Shown here one piece after another: positions 9,049 to 18,154 of a stretch of 64,000 bases of DNA. A program made the translations under genes and the position numbers. The notes under the pieces were generated by a model. The model did not search any database. It saw only the letters and a program-made list of their open reading frames with translations, and had not been told where the DNA came from. Source of the DNA: Portibacter lacus (GTDB lineage Bacteria; Bacteroidota; Bacteroidia; Chitinophagales; Saprospiraceae); assembly GCF_021533215.1 (NCBI RefSeq), contig NZ_JAJNKA010000002.1, forward strand, positions 62,001-126,000, in the 5' to 3' direction. Every line of letters begins with the position of its first letter. Positions within the stretch are counted from its first letter, which is position 1.

Positions 9049-12048
9049 ATGTTGAAAGCAAATATAATAGCGAGAAACACTTTAATGCTCCTACTCTGTA
9101 TGGTTACATGCATAGCACCAGCCTTAACTCAAACCGTAAGTGGTGTAATTATTTCTGAGGTTGACCAGCAACCGCTACCTGGTGCATCTATAAGCGTCAG
9201 AAACGCTACGACAGGTACAATTACTGACATAGATGGGAAGTTCTCTATTAATGCAAATGCAAATGACTCCTTAGAAGTTAGTTTCTTAGGTTTCGAAACT
9301 TTAATCGTTAAAGTCGATCTTTCTTCAGTAATGAATCTAACATTGACAGAAAAGAAAACGACACTTTCGGAAGTTGTGATCATGGGGTATTCTTCGAAAA
9401 CACAGAAAGAACTTACTGCATCTGTTTCCACACTAAAGGCAGATAAACTAACACAAATATCCTCGCCTAATGTAGAAAACATGCTTCAAGGACAAGTTGC
9501 AGGTTTAACCGTTTCAAGTTCTTCTGGACAACCGGGAACTGCTGCCGACATAAGAATCAGAGGAATTACTTCTATTAATGCAGACAAACCACCATTATTT
9601 GTAGTGGACGGAATGATCGGAGGAAATTTTGTTCCGAACGACGTAGAAAGCCTAACGGTATTAAAAGATGCTGCAGCAATTGGGCTTTACGGCTCAGCTG
9701 GATCAGCAGGTGTAATCATCGTTACAACAAAACAAGGAACAACTGAAAAGCCTATCGTTTCTTTTACAGCAAGAGCTGGAGTTAAAGAAGCAGTAACAGG
9801 TAATTTTCAGATGATGAATGGAGCTCAACTATATGAAGCACAAGCTGCCATGTGGGGTGATAACCTAGTAAGTTTCCTTTCGAACAGACCAGAAGATCTC
9901 GAAGATCTTAATTATGATTGGTTAGATGCGGGCTTTGAAAGAGCACCTCTTCAGAACTACAACTTATCTGTAAGAGGAAAAACTCAAGGAGTGACCTATG
10001 GTTTTAGTGCTGATTACTATGACGAAAAAGGTACTTTTATTAATACCGATTACCAAAGACTTAATCTGAACGGAAATCTAAAATTCAACATCAATAAAAA
10101 ACTTTCTTTTCACACAGATATTAATGCACAATTTACTGAGGATAATGTCAATTTCTACAGCTGGTTCGAAGACGTTTTCTGGAACATGCCATGGGACAAC
10201 CCATATGATTCTAATGGCGAACTTTATGGCCCTAAATATGTAACCAACCCATCGAACGATTGGTATGGTCAGTTTAGAAGAAGTTATCTATATTCTGCAG
10301 ACTACAATGAATTAGGATCGACAGGAACCTCTATCGTATGGAGTAACCGTGCAAAGTATGACATCACTTCATGGTTATCAGCTGAAGTTAGAACAAGACT
10401 AGATGCTTATAATTTTAGCTTTTCTGAATATTATGCACCGAATACAGATGAAGGGTTAGCTACGAACGGTTTTGTCGGTGTAAATAATGGAGGAGGCTAT
10501 GGAATCTCCTCTACACACTTCTTAAGATTCAACAAAGCATATGGAAGTCATAATTTTTCAGCGTTTGTAGCTCATGAAGGAGGTTATAGCACTAGCAACA
10601 CATTAAACTTTGCCGGCCAGAATCTATCATCTGCAACGATTAAGGTCCCAGCAGGAGCAAGTGAAATCATTACAAGTGATGCTGGGTTCGGTATCTCTTA
10701 CTCTGGCATTTCATATATATCAGAAGCTTCTTACAGTTTTATGAACAAATATTTTGCAAATGCATATTACCGAAGAGATGGAAGTTCTTTATTTGCTGCT
10801 GAAAAGAGATTTGGAAATTTCTATGGTGGATCTTTAGGCTGGTTAGTTTCTGAAGAAGGATTCTTAGCCAGCAGCGATCTAATCGACATTTTTAAATTAA
10901 GAGTTAGTTACGGATTAACTGGAAACAGCAACATTCCTCCATATCTTGACCTAGCTACTTACAATATAACTCGTAATTACAATGGCCAACCAGCTGGAGA
11001 GCCTAACAATCCAGCGAATCCATTCTTAGGATGGGAAACCACAAAGATGGGTAATGTTGGTTTCGATTTAGAAATACTGAGAAGTAGCATTAATTTATCT
11101 GTTGACTTATACCAAAAGTCTGTAGAAGGAATGTTATTAAATAATCCATTACCATTTTCTTCAGGCTACCAAAGCAGAACGGAGAATATTGGTGATATGA
11201 GAAACAGAGGAATTGAAGCTGCACTTACTTATCAAAAAAGTTTTGGAGACTTTAAATATTCTGCAAATGTCAATTTTGCATTTAATCAGAATGAAATTAC
11301 AAAAATTACAGATGTGCTTGACCAACAAACTGTTCAAGCCGGAGCCATTCAACAAATCAATATCGTAGGACAAGAAGCCTTCCAATGGTACATGCCTAAA
11401 TGGATAGGAGTCAATCCTGATGATGGAACACCATTATGGGAAACTGTGGAATACGATGAAAATGGAAATGAAACTTCAAGAGGAACTACTGGAAATTACA
11501 ATGAAGCAGACTTCCAAGCTGTTGGTTCTGCTTTACCAACATTAACTGGAGGAATCAGCAACAACTTTAGTTATAAAGGGATAGGCCTTTCTTTCTTATT
11601 TACTTTCCAAGGAGGAAATGACATTTACCATTACACAAGAGAGTTTGTAGATTCTGATGGAGCAAATACTGGAATCAACTTAATGCAACTACAGGACGGA
11701 TGGAGCAGATGGGAGCAGGCGGGAGACGACGCAACTCATCCTCAGTTAAAACGAGGTGGAAATAATGGTGCACACCAGACATCTTCTCGATATATCGAAG
11801 ATGGATCTTTTGTCAGATTAAGAAATGTGACTTTATCTTATAGCTTGCCAGGAAAACTATTGAAAAATATAGGAATGAGAAACGCAACGATCGGAATAAA
11901 TGCAGATAATTTATGGACCTATACGCAATTCTCTGGAATGGATCCAGATGTAGGATTATCAGTTGGATCATACACCTTACCAGGTTTATCTTATTTAAAA
12001 TATCCTATCAGCAAACAATATGCTATAAGTTTCACTGCTGAATTTTAA
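9049..12048 (+). CDS. SusC/RagA-type TonB-dependent outer-membrane transporter
   Basis: A 999-residue SusC-type transporter. After a signal peptide (about 1-28) comes a carboxypeptidase-regulatory-like domain (about 29-110, with P-L-P-G-A-S-I-S-V and D-I-D-G-K-F-S-I). A plug domain follows (about 115-235, with the family motif I-R-I-R-G-I-T-S-I-N-A-D-K-P-P-L-F-V-V-D-G), then a beta-barrel to the C-terminal F. SusC proteins import oligosaccharides or peptides across the outer membrane with a SusD lid. The susD gene follows 19 bases downstream, then a DUF4832 lipoprotein and an EamA permease, all on the same strand. The glycan imported is not evident from sequence; context suggests a galactosamine- or galactose-containing one. 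Confidence 0.95.
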   Translation: MLKANIIARNTLMLLLCMVTCIAPALTQTVSGVIISEVDQQPLPGASISVRNATTGTITDIDGKFSINANANDSLEVSFLGFETLIVKVDLSSVMNLTLTEKKTTLSEVVIMGYSSKTQKELTASVSTLKADKLTQISSPNVENMLQGQVAGLTVSSSSGQPGTAADIRIRGITSINADKPPLFVVDGMIGGNFVPNDVESLTVLKDAAAIGLYGSAGSAGVIIVTTKQGTTEKPIVSFTARAGVKEAVTGNFQMMNGAQLYEAQAAMWGDNLVSFLSNRPEDLEDLNYDWLDAGFERAPLQNYNLSVRGKTQGVTYGFSADYYDEKGTFINTDYQRLNLNGNLKFNINKKLSFHTDINAQFTEDNVNFYSWFEDVFWNMPWDNPYDSNGELYGPKYVTNPSNDWYGQFRRSYLYSADYNELGSTGTSIVWSNRAKYDITSWLSAEVRTRLDAYNFSFSEYYAPNTDEGLATNGFVGVNNGGGYGISSTHFLRFNKAYGSHNFSAFVAHEGGYSTSNTLNFAGQNLSSATIKVPAGASEIITSDAGFGISYSGISYISEASYSFMNKYFANAYYRRDGSSLFAAEKRFGNFYGGSLGWLVSEEGFLASSDLIDIFKLRVSYGLTGNSNIPPYLDLATYNITRNYNGQPAGEPNNPANPFLGWETTKMGNVGFDLEILRSSINLSVDLYQKSVEGMLLNNPLPFSSGYQSRTENIGDMRNRGIEAALTYQKSFGDFKYSANVNFAFNQNEITKITDVLDQQTVQAGAIQQINIVGQEAFQWYMPKWIGVNPDDGTPLWETVEYDENGNETSRGTTGNYNEADFQAVGSALPTLTGGISNNFSYKGIGLSFLFTFQGGNDIYHYTREFVDSDGANTGINLMQLQDGWSRWEQAGDDATHPQLKRGGNNGAHQTSSRYIEDGSFVRLRNVTLSYSLPGKLLKNIGMRNATIGINADNLWTYTQFSGMDPDVGLSVGSYTLPGLSYLKYPISKQYAISFTAEF

Positions 12049-12067
12049 TTGAAGTCCTTAAAAAAGA

Positions 12068-13543
12068 ATGAAAATGAAAAATATCATAATAACATCGATC
12101 ATATTAACGCTTAGCATCACCAGTTGCAACCTAGATATTGCACCGACTAATTTGTCTACTATAGACGCACTTCTAGAAGAAGAAGGTGGTATTGCTACAG
12201 CTACAAATGGAACCTACGCATTATTCAAAGATGTACTTGCCTTCCGAGGCCAAGAAGCGGGAAACTTGAATAACGACTACACAAGACACTTATATCAAAT
12301 GTCAGAATTCGCTTCAGACAACGTGATGTATACTCAATTCTCAGGTGATCCACTTTATCTAGTTTTTACAAGAGAACATATTCCAGATCAGGAAAATTCT
12401 TCTTACTTCTGGTTCATTGCTTATCGAATGATCTTAGGAACAAACTTAATTATCGCAAATGCTGAAACTGGTGTCGACGCTGATACAGATCAAATAGTAG
12501 GTGAAAATTACTTCTTAAGAGCATTAGCTTCACATGATCTTTTGAGATTTTTCGCAAAACCTTATTCACATGGACGAGAAAATCCAGGAATTGTACTAAG
12601 AACAAGTATTACAGATGAGAACATCAAAGCAAGGTCAACTGTAGGAGAAGGTTATGACCAAGTTGTTGCGGATCTTCTTAAAGCTGAAGAATTAATGAGC
12701 GATGGCAATTCTAGAGGAGTAGAGTTTGGATCAAAACTAGCTGCTCAAGCACTTCTTGCTAGGGTTTATCTAGAAATGGAAGAACATGATCTAGCGATAG
12801 AATATGCAGACAAAGTGATTAACAATAATCAGGGTGTAAAACTTGCTAGCAATAGTGAATACTTAGACAACTTCGCAAATACACCTTCATCTTCTGAATC
12901 TATTTTTGTAATCAAATTTACCCTTCAAGATCACAGAGGTAAAAACGGTTCGATCGGATCTATGTATTATGACGATGGAAACGGAACTGGCTGGGGTGAA
13001 GTTTTCGCATCTGAATCTTACTTAGATGCGATCAGATCAAATCCTGAAGACATCAGAAACGAATTAGTGCTTTCTACAGGTGGTACTAAAAGTGGTTACC
13101 CTATTCATTACATCACTAAATTCTCAGGTCAAGATGGTATTGTCAACTTATCCTCACCACAATACTTGAGGTTATCAGAAACTTACCTTATCAGAGCTGA
13201 AGCTTATGCGAAAAAAGGTCAGACACAAGAAGCATTAAATGATGTGAATATCATCAGAGAAAGAGCAGGTCTATCTGGTGACAAACTTTATACGACGGAT
13301 AATATCGGTAGTAAATCAGTATTAGAGATCGTACTAGATGAAAAAAGAATCGAAATGGCATTCGAAGGTCAGAGATATCATGACTTAGTAAGAAATAAAA
13401 TTGACCTCAATAGAAACTACATCGGTATTCATAATGAAAATGGAGATACAAGAACCGTTATTCCTTGGGATGATGATCGTTCTATTTTCTTTATACCAAA
13501 TATTGAATTAGTTACGAATCCTTCAGTAGTTCAAAATCAATAA
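12068..13543 (+). CDS. SusD/RagB-family glycan-binding lipoprotein
   Basis: A 491-residue SusD protein with a lipobox S-I-T-S-C (Cys20), so it is expected on the outer-membrane surface as the lid of the SusC transporter. The N-terminal SusD-like region has A-T-N-G-T-Y-A-L-F. The conserved N-Y-F-L-R-A and A-A-Q-A-L-L-A-R-V-Y-L TPR segments are present, and the C-terminal RagB/SusD domain has R-L-S-E-T-Y-L-I-R-A-E-A-Y, V-L-D-E-K-R-I-E-M-A-F-E-G-Q-R and an N-P-S-V-V-Q-N-Q end. Spacing to susC is 19 bases. Met3 is an equally possible start. Confidence 0.95.
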   Translation: MKMKNIIITSIILTLSITSCNLDIAPTNLSTIDALLEEEGGIATATNGTYALFKDVLAFRGQEAGNLNNDYTRHLYQMSEFASDNVMYTQFSGDPLYLVFTREHIPDQENSSYFWFIAYRMILGTNLIIANAETGVDADTDQIVGENYFLRALASHDLLRFFAKPYSHGRENPGIVLRTSITDENIKARSTVGEGYDQVVADLLKAEELMSDGNSRGVEFGSKLAAQALLARVYLEMEEHDLAIEYADKVINNNQGVKLASNSEYLDNFANTPSSSESIFVIKFTLQDHRGKNGSIGSMYYDDGNGTGWGEVFASESYLDAIRSNPEDIRNELVLSTGGTKSGYPIHYITKFSGQDGIVNLSSPQYLRLSETYLIRAEAYAKKGQTQEALNDVNIIRERAGLSGDKLYTTDNIGSKSVLEIVLDEKRIEMAFEGQRYHDLVRNKIDLNRNYIGIHNENGDTRTVIPWDDDRSIFFIPNIELVTNPSVVQNQ

Positions 13544-13558
13544 AAACTAAAACCTCTT

Positions 13559-15076
13559 ATGATTAGGAATGCCTTCTACCTTCTTTATATTTTATTGATC
13601 AATGGCTGTGAAATCAGTGATCCAATTACTGAAAACAAAGACGAGGTCACTATTACATATGAAGAGAGTTTTGAAGATTTTCATAATCCTGAAAGAGGTT
13701 TCTATAAGTATTCAGAAACTAGAACTAGTAATTATAATCCATTATCAGAAAATCAGTTAAAACAATACAAAGGGTTAACGAGTTCATCTGGATCTACATA
13801 CAAGACATTTAACACCCTTGTTTTTAGATATTACGTCCTTGATAATTACAAAAGTTCTAGCATTTCAGAAACAACCCTGAACTTGATCGATGCAGATTTC
13901 GAAACTGCTAGAAAAGCAGGCGTTAAGGTAATTCCTAGATTTTGCTATACCACTTCTGCAAACTCTGGAGATTGCAACGAAGGATTCATCTGTCCACCTT
14001 ACGGAGATGCGCCGAAAAGCATTGTACTTGAACACATTAATCAACTTGCTCCTGTAATCAATAAAAACGAAGATGTTATTTTATGCATTCAGATGGGTTT
14101 CATCGGAACATGGGGCGAGAATTATTATACTGACTTTTTCGGAGATGCTTCCTCTAATGGTACACAGCAAAAAGTGCTAGACGAAAACTGGAACGACAGA
14201 ATAGAAGTGCTGAATGCAATGCTCAATAAATTTTCAAAAAACTTAATGATTCAAGTTCGGTATCCTCAATTAAAACAGCGTGCTATATATGGCATCAATG
14301 CTGATACCAAAGTTGCGCCATTACAAGAGAGTGAAGCATTTTCTGGATCGAATAAAGCAAGAATTGGATTTCACAACGATTGCCTATTCGCAAGTGCAGA
14401 TGATTTCGGAACTTACGAAGATTACGGCAATAGTTCGACCGCAAGAAGAACAGATATCACCAATCTAAAACCGTATTTCAGTGAAGACAGCAAGTATGTG
14501 TTAGTAGGAGGTGAAACTTGTTCAGATGGTTACAGCCCACAGAATAATTGTGAACCTGAGGGCCATGCGGATTCAGATCTCAGAAAATTACATTACACCT
14601 ATTTAAATGCGGATTATAACAATCAAGTCAACAATGACTGGGTAGATGGTGGCTGTATGGATTCGATCCTATTACACCTTGGATATAGAATCGTACTGAA
14701 AAATGCGAAATTCAACCCAAATCTGAGTGAAAATAGCCTTTTCAATTTCACGATCAATTTAAAAAATGTGGGCTATGCGTCTCCTAATAAAGCAAGACCT
14801 GTAAACCTGATCCTGAGGAATCAAGTTTCTGGAGATGCAACAGCATTCGAATTAGACACAGATATAAGAACATGGCACTCCGATATCACATTAGATGGAA
14901 GTATTGATGTTCAATCTAAATTAAGTTCTGGAGCCTATGATTGCTACCTACACTTCCCAGATTCAAGTGAAAAGATTGCGGACAACCCTGATTTTGCCAT
15001 TCAATTAGCGAATAATAATATTTGGGAAAAAGAAACTGGATATAATAACTTAGCGTACACATTAGACATTCCATAA
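13559..15076 (+). CDS. DUF4874/DUF4832 lipoprotein, candidate glycan-active enzyme
   Basis: A 505-residue protein with a likely lipoprotein signal (L-I-N-G-C, Cys17). It aligns by eye with the first half of the 898-residue protein at 5068-7764: NPERGFY at 43-49, a T-L-V-F-R-Y-Y-V-L strand, a K-A-G-V-K-V-I-P-R-F segment, and QMGFIGTWGENYYTDFFG at 178-195 with Glu187. The second half matches DUF4832 (G-F-H-N-D-C-L-F-A-S-A-D, G-G-E-T-C, L-H-Y-T-Y-L-N). It lacks the binding domains and T9SS tail of the larger paralogue. It is the third gene of the susC-susD operon, 15 bases after susD, the usual place for a surface endo-acting enzyme. Hydrolase activity is an inference. Confidence 0.8.
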   Translation: MIRNAFYLLYILLINGCEISDPITENKDEVTITYEESFEDFHNPERGFYKYSETRTSNYNPLSENQLKQYKGLTSSSGSTYKTFNTLVFRYYVLDNYKSSSISETTLNLIDADFETARKAGVKVIPRFCYTTSANSGDCNEGFICPPYGDAPKSIVLEHINQLAPVINKNEDVILCIQMGFIGTWGENYYTDFFGDASSNGTQQKVLDENWNDRIEVLNAMLNKFSKNLMIQVRYPQLKQRAIYGINADTKVAPLQESEAFSGSNKARIGFHNDCLFASADDFGTYEDYGNSSTARRTDITNLKPYFSEDSKYVLVGGETCSDGYSPQNNCEPEGHADSDLRKLHYTYLNADYNNQVNNDWVDGGCMDSILLHLGYRIVLKNAKFNPNLSENSLFNFTINLKNVGYASPNKARPVNLILRNQVSGDATAFELDTDIRTWHSDITLDGSIDVQSKLSSGAYDCYLHFPDSSEKIADNPDFAIQLANNNIWEKETGYNNLAYTLDIP

Positions 15077-15086
15077 AAAGAAAAAG

Positions 15087-15971
15087 ATGAAGAAAAAATC
15101 ATGGCTGTTGTTTGCCTATGTTACAATGATAACATGGGGAGTTTGGGGAGCATTTACAAATCTACCAACCGAATATGGTTTTCCAGAAACTATGATTTAT
15201 GTAGTGTGGGCACTTACGATGATCATTCCTGCCATTATTGTTCTAAAGATGAACAATTGGAAACTAGAAGTTGACAAGAAAGCCATTCTATATGGTAGCT
15301 TAATAGGTTTACTTGGAGCAGGAGGGCAGATGATATTGTTTCATGCCGTCAAAGTTGGGCCTCCTTATTTAATCTTCCCTATTATCTCATTATCACCCAT
15401 TATAACCATCGGATTATCGTTTCTTCTATTGAAAGAGCGGACAGGATGGATAGGAACAGCAGGAATAGTGCTTGCATTAATAGCGCTCCCAATGTTTGAA
15501 TTATCAGGTGACTTCTCCTTTAGTAATCCATTTAGTTCATGGTTTTTCTTAGCCGTGCTTGTACTAATGGCATGGGGACTTCAGGCGTTTTTCATGAAGA
15601 AAGCGAATGAAATAATGCAAGCGGAAAGCATCTTTTTCTACATGATGATCTGGGGTATATTATTAATTCCATTTGCGCTATACATGACTGATTTCGACAC
15701 TGCGATTTTCAGCACGAAAGGGATTTCACTAGCAGCAGGGATTCAGGTTCTAAATGCTATAGGAGCATTATTTTTAGTGTACGCCTTTCGTTATGGAAAA
15801 GCTATCGTAGTTTCACCATTAACTAATGCAGGCGCTCCGTTAATTACGGCAATTATATCATTGATTGTACTTAGCGTTGTTCCTTCAGCGACTAAAATCA
15901 TCGGTATTGTATTAGCAGTTCTAGCAGCTTTGTTAATTTCATTGCAACCAGAAGAGAAAAAGGAAGAGTAA
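15087..15971 (+). CDS. EamA/DMT-family inner-membrane permease
   Basis: A 294-residue protein with ten predicted membrane segments in two EamA halves. Typical end-of-helix features are L-L-L-K-E-R-T-G-W-I-G-T-A-G-I-V in the first half and P-L-T-N-A-G-A-P-L-I in the second. DMT transporters move small metabolites, and some sugar-type members import monosaccharides. The gene starts 10 bases after the DUF4832 lipoprotein gene, closing the susC operon, so import of the released monosaccharide is a reasonable guess. It converges on the haloperoxidase-like gene with a 7-base gap. Confidence 0.85.
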   Translation: MKKKSWLLFAYVTMITWGVWGAFTNLPTEYGFPETMIYVVWALTMIIPAIIVLKMNNWKLEVDKKAILYGSLIGLLGAGGQMILFHAVKVGPPYLIFPIISLSPIITIGLSFLLLKERTGWIGTAGIVLALIALPMFELSGDFSFSNPFSSWFFLAVLVLMAWGLQAFFMKKANEIMQAESIFFYMMIWGILLIPFALYMTDFDTAIFSTKGISLAAGIQVLNAIGALFLVYAFRYGKAIVVSPLTNAGAPLITAIISLIVLSVVPSATKIIGIVLAVLAALLISLQPEEKKEE

Positions 15972-15978
15972 ACAATTA

Positions 15979-18150
15979 CTACTCATAAACAATCAATTTC
16001 TGACTTACAACTGTTCCCTTACCTCTTAAAACTACAAAATATAAGCCTTGAGATAGGTTTGCAGTTGATACACTAAAATAAGGGAACTCGAAATCTCTGC
16101 TGTACACAACCTGGTTTGCTGTGTTCACTATTTCCAGGTGATCATAGACAAAACTTCCTTCTATGTGGACTGTTCCACCTTGCAAAATTGGATTAGGAAA
16201 AACAATTAAATCTTTAGCCGAAGCGCCTTGATCTACCGAACCTTCACTAGCTGTAAAAAGCTCATTCGATCTTCTGATTGCTTTTTGGCTCACTAGCACT
16301 CCCATATTTCTGCCTGGTATGTCATCAGCGGGTGGATGAATTCCACCCCATATTCTAGAAAGGCTGCATTGATCAGAAGCATCTCGATAAGACGCCCATT
16401 GCAAAATCACATCTACACTTGGACCTTCCTCAAATACCAAATATTCATTCTTCTTAGCATGAAACTCACCTAGCCCACCTGGAAAATATGGAGAACCAGT
16501 TATATAGGCAAGAACATCCGCAGCCGCTCTAGAGTAAGTAGAATGCCCAGAAACATATCCAGCAAAGGGTGGAGTCACAAACGAAGGTCGTTGGTACGGC
16601 CACCAATCTCCAGCAAGTATCCAGCCTACCCCCGCTTTTTCCGTTGCAGGATTATCTACATAATCAGGCCCCTTCCATGCTTTTAATTTTATCTGCCCAA
16701 TGAGGGAAGGATCTGGAAAATCAGGATCTCCACTCTTAATTAATTCAACCAATCCTGGCTCTAGTGGTATGCCGTACTTATGATAATTTAAATCATTCGG
16801 ATCGGTAGACTGCCCCAAACTCGCCATGTACCGAATAGCAGATATGGGCCTTATATAATCATAGTAGCCCTTTACACTCCAAGCGGCAATAGCAGCATCA
16901 TGCATCGCGCCACCTAGCATAAGATATGCTTTCACATCATATTCCAGATCTTCTAATATTTCTCCTCCTGCATATTTCCTCGAAAATTCAGGTTGGTCCA
17001 TCACGTAATTAATAATGGTAAACCAATGACCAGGAGGTGTTTCAGAGTGTGGTCCATCCGCCCAAAATTCAGCTAACACTCTTGTATAATCTCCTCTAGA
17101 AACCCATTGCTCTTCATAAGGCTCTCCCGTAACAGGGTTCGTCTGATAACCAGAACCGATGTCCCCTCCATCTTCTAAATAAAATGCAGGATAATCACTT
17201 ACTTTTTCAGGATAATATTCAATATTGCCGATCTGATTAGGAGAAATATCCCACATGACCGTATCATCTGAATCTAAATGTGAAGACCATTTATTGACTA
17301 ATGAAAATCCCCATTGATAGGCTTCTGTTTCTTCCTCTAGTAGCGGCGGCACACCAGGATCTAACGCAACTGCATATTGAAATCCATCTTTATTATACTT
17401 TACATAATCATCCTTCTCAAATGCAAATGACTTTACCACTCCCCATTCTGGACTTAGAAAAGTTGGAACAGCCTCTGGTAGTATATTACCACTCTGATCA
17501 ATGAATCTATTGAAAAGCAAGGGTTGCCATCGGTTAGGATCTACTATTCCATTAATTCCAGAATGAGTTGGATCTAAAGGCTCGTTCGTAGGATTGTAGA
17601 ACTGGTTATCGTATCCATTTTGCTCATTGGCACCATCCGACAAGCCATATTTTATAAAGAATAAGGCTATATAATTCCCAAGTGCTGCTGGATCATTAGT
17701 GGTATAATCGGTAGAAATATTGGAAGCGTCGAAACCATACGCTCCCATTAAATCGTCTGCCATTTTCTTTATTTCAAGAAATCCAGGAGCATCTTTATAA
17801 CGGTGCATTATCAGATTATAAACTGCGTGACTTATCACTTCAGCTACTTGTGCTTTGTTGTCTAAATCTACTCCAACTTGACTATATAAATCACTTAAAA
17901 ACCGGTCGCTTTCTATCCCTGGAAAGTATGGCTGAGATTCGCCATCAAATAATGCCCAACTCGTATACATCGCAGCAGAGGTATGATATAAATTTCTTGC
18001 GTGTATCGTAGGCCGAGCAAAGTCTTTTCTTATAGACTCTATCACCACTTCATTCCATGCTCGAGCTATAGTTTTATCCTGTGCTTTCAGATGACCACTT
18101 ACACAAAGCAGTGAAAGAAAAACCAGCGAGAAAAATTTGAGCATTTTCAT
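15979..18150 (-). CDS. T9SS-exported vanadium-haloperoxidase/PAP2-type protein
   Basis: A 723-residue secreted protein. It starts with a signal peptide ending L-K-A-Q-D at about 21-25 and ends with a T9SS sorting domain (about 645-723, F-P-N-P at 651-654, Q-K-L-I-V-Y-E end). The acid-phosphatase/vanadium-haloperoxidase signature is complete: KGYYDYIRP at 427-435 (Lys427, Arg434), G-Y-V-S-G-H-S at 531-537 (His536) and SRIWGGIHPPADD at 598-610 (Arg599, His605, Asp609), matching K-x6-RP, SGH and SR-x5-H-x3-D. Related bacterial proteins include vanadium bromo- or iodoperoxidases and phosphatases, and sequence alone cannot separate these. It is the last gene of a leftward operon, 4 bases after the FG-GAP gene. 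Confidence 0.85.
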   Translation of the reverse strand: MKMLKFFSLVFLSLLCVSGHLKAQDKTIARAWNEVVIESIRKDFARPTIHARNLYHTSAAMYTSWALFDGESQPYFPGIESDRFLSDLYSQVGVDLDNKAQVAEVISHAVYNLIMHRYKDAPGFLEIKKMADDLMGAYGFDASNISTDYTTNDPAALGNYIALFFIKYGLSDGANEQNGYDNQFYNPTNEPLDPTHSGINGIVDPNRWQPLLFNRFIDQSGNILPEAVPTFLSPEWGVVKSFAFEKDDYVKYNKDGFQYAVALDPGVPPLLEEETEAYQWGFSLVNKWSSHLDSDDTVMWDISPNQIGNIEYYPEKVSDYPAFYLEDGGDIGSGYQTNPVTGEPYEEQWVSRGDYTRVLAEFWADGPHSETPPGHWFTIINYVMDQPEFSRKYAGGEILEDLEYDVKAYLMLGGAMHDAAIAAWSVKGYYDYIRPISAIRYMASLGQSTDPNDLNYHKYGIPLEPGLVELIKSGDPDFPDPSLIGQIKLKAWKGPDYVDNPATEKAGVGWILAGDWWPYQRPSFVTPPFAGYVSGHSTYSRAAADVLAYITGSPYFPGGLGEFHAKKNEYLVFEEGPSVDVILQWASYRDASDQCSLSRIWGGIHPPADDIPGRNMGVLVSQKAIRRSNELFTASEGSVDQGASAKDLIVFPNPILQGGTVHIEGSFVYDHLEIVNTANQVVYSRDFEFPYFSVSTANLSQGLYFVVLRGKGTVVSQKLIVYE

Positions 18151-18154
18151 GATC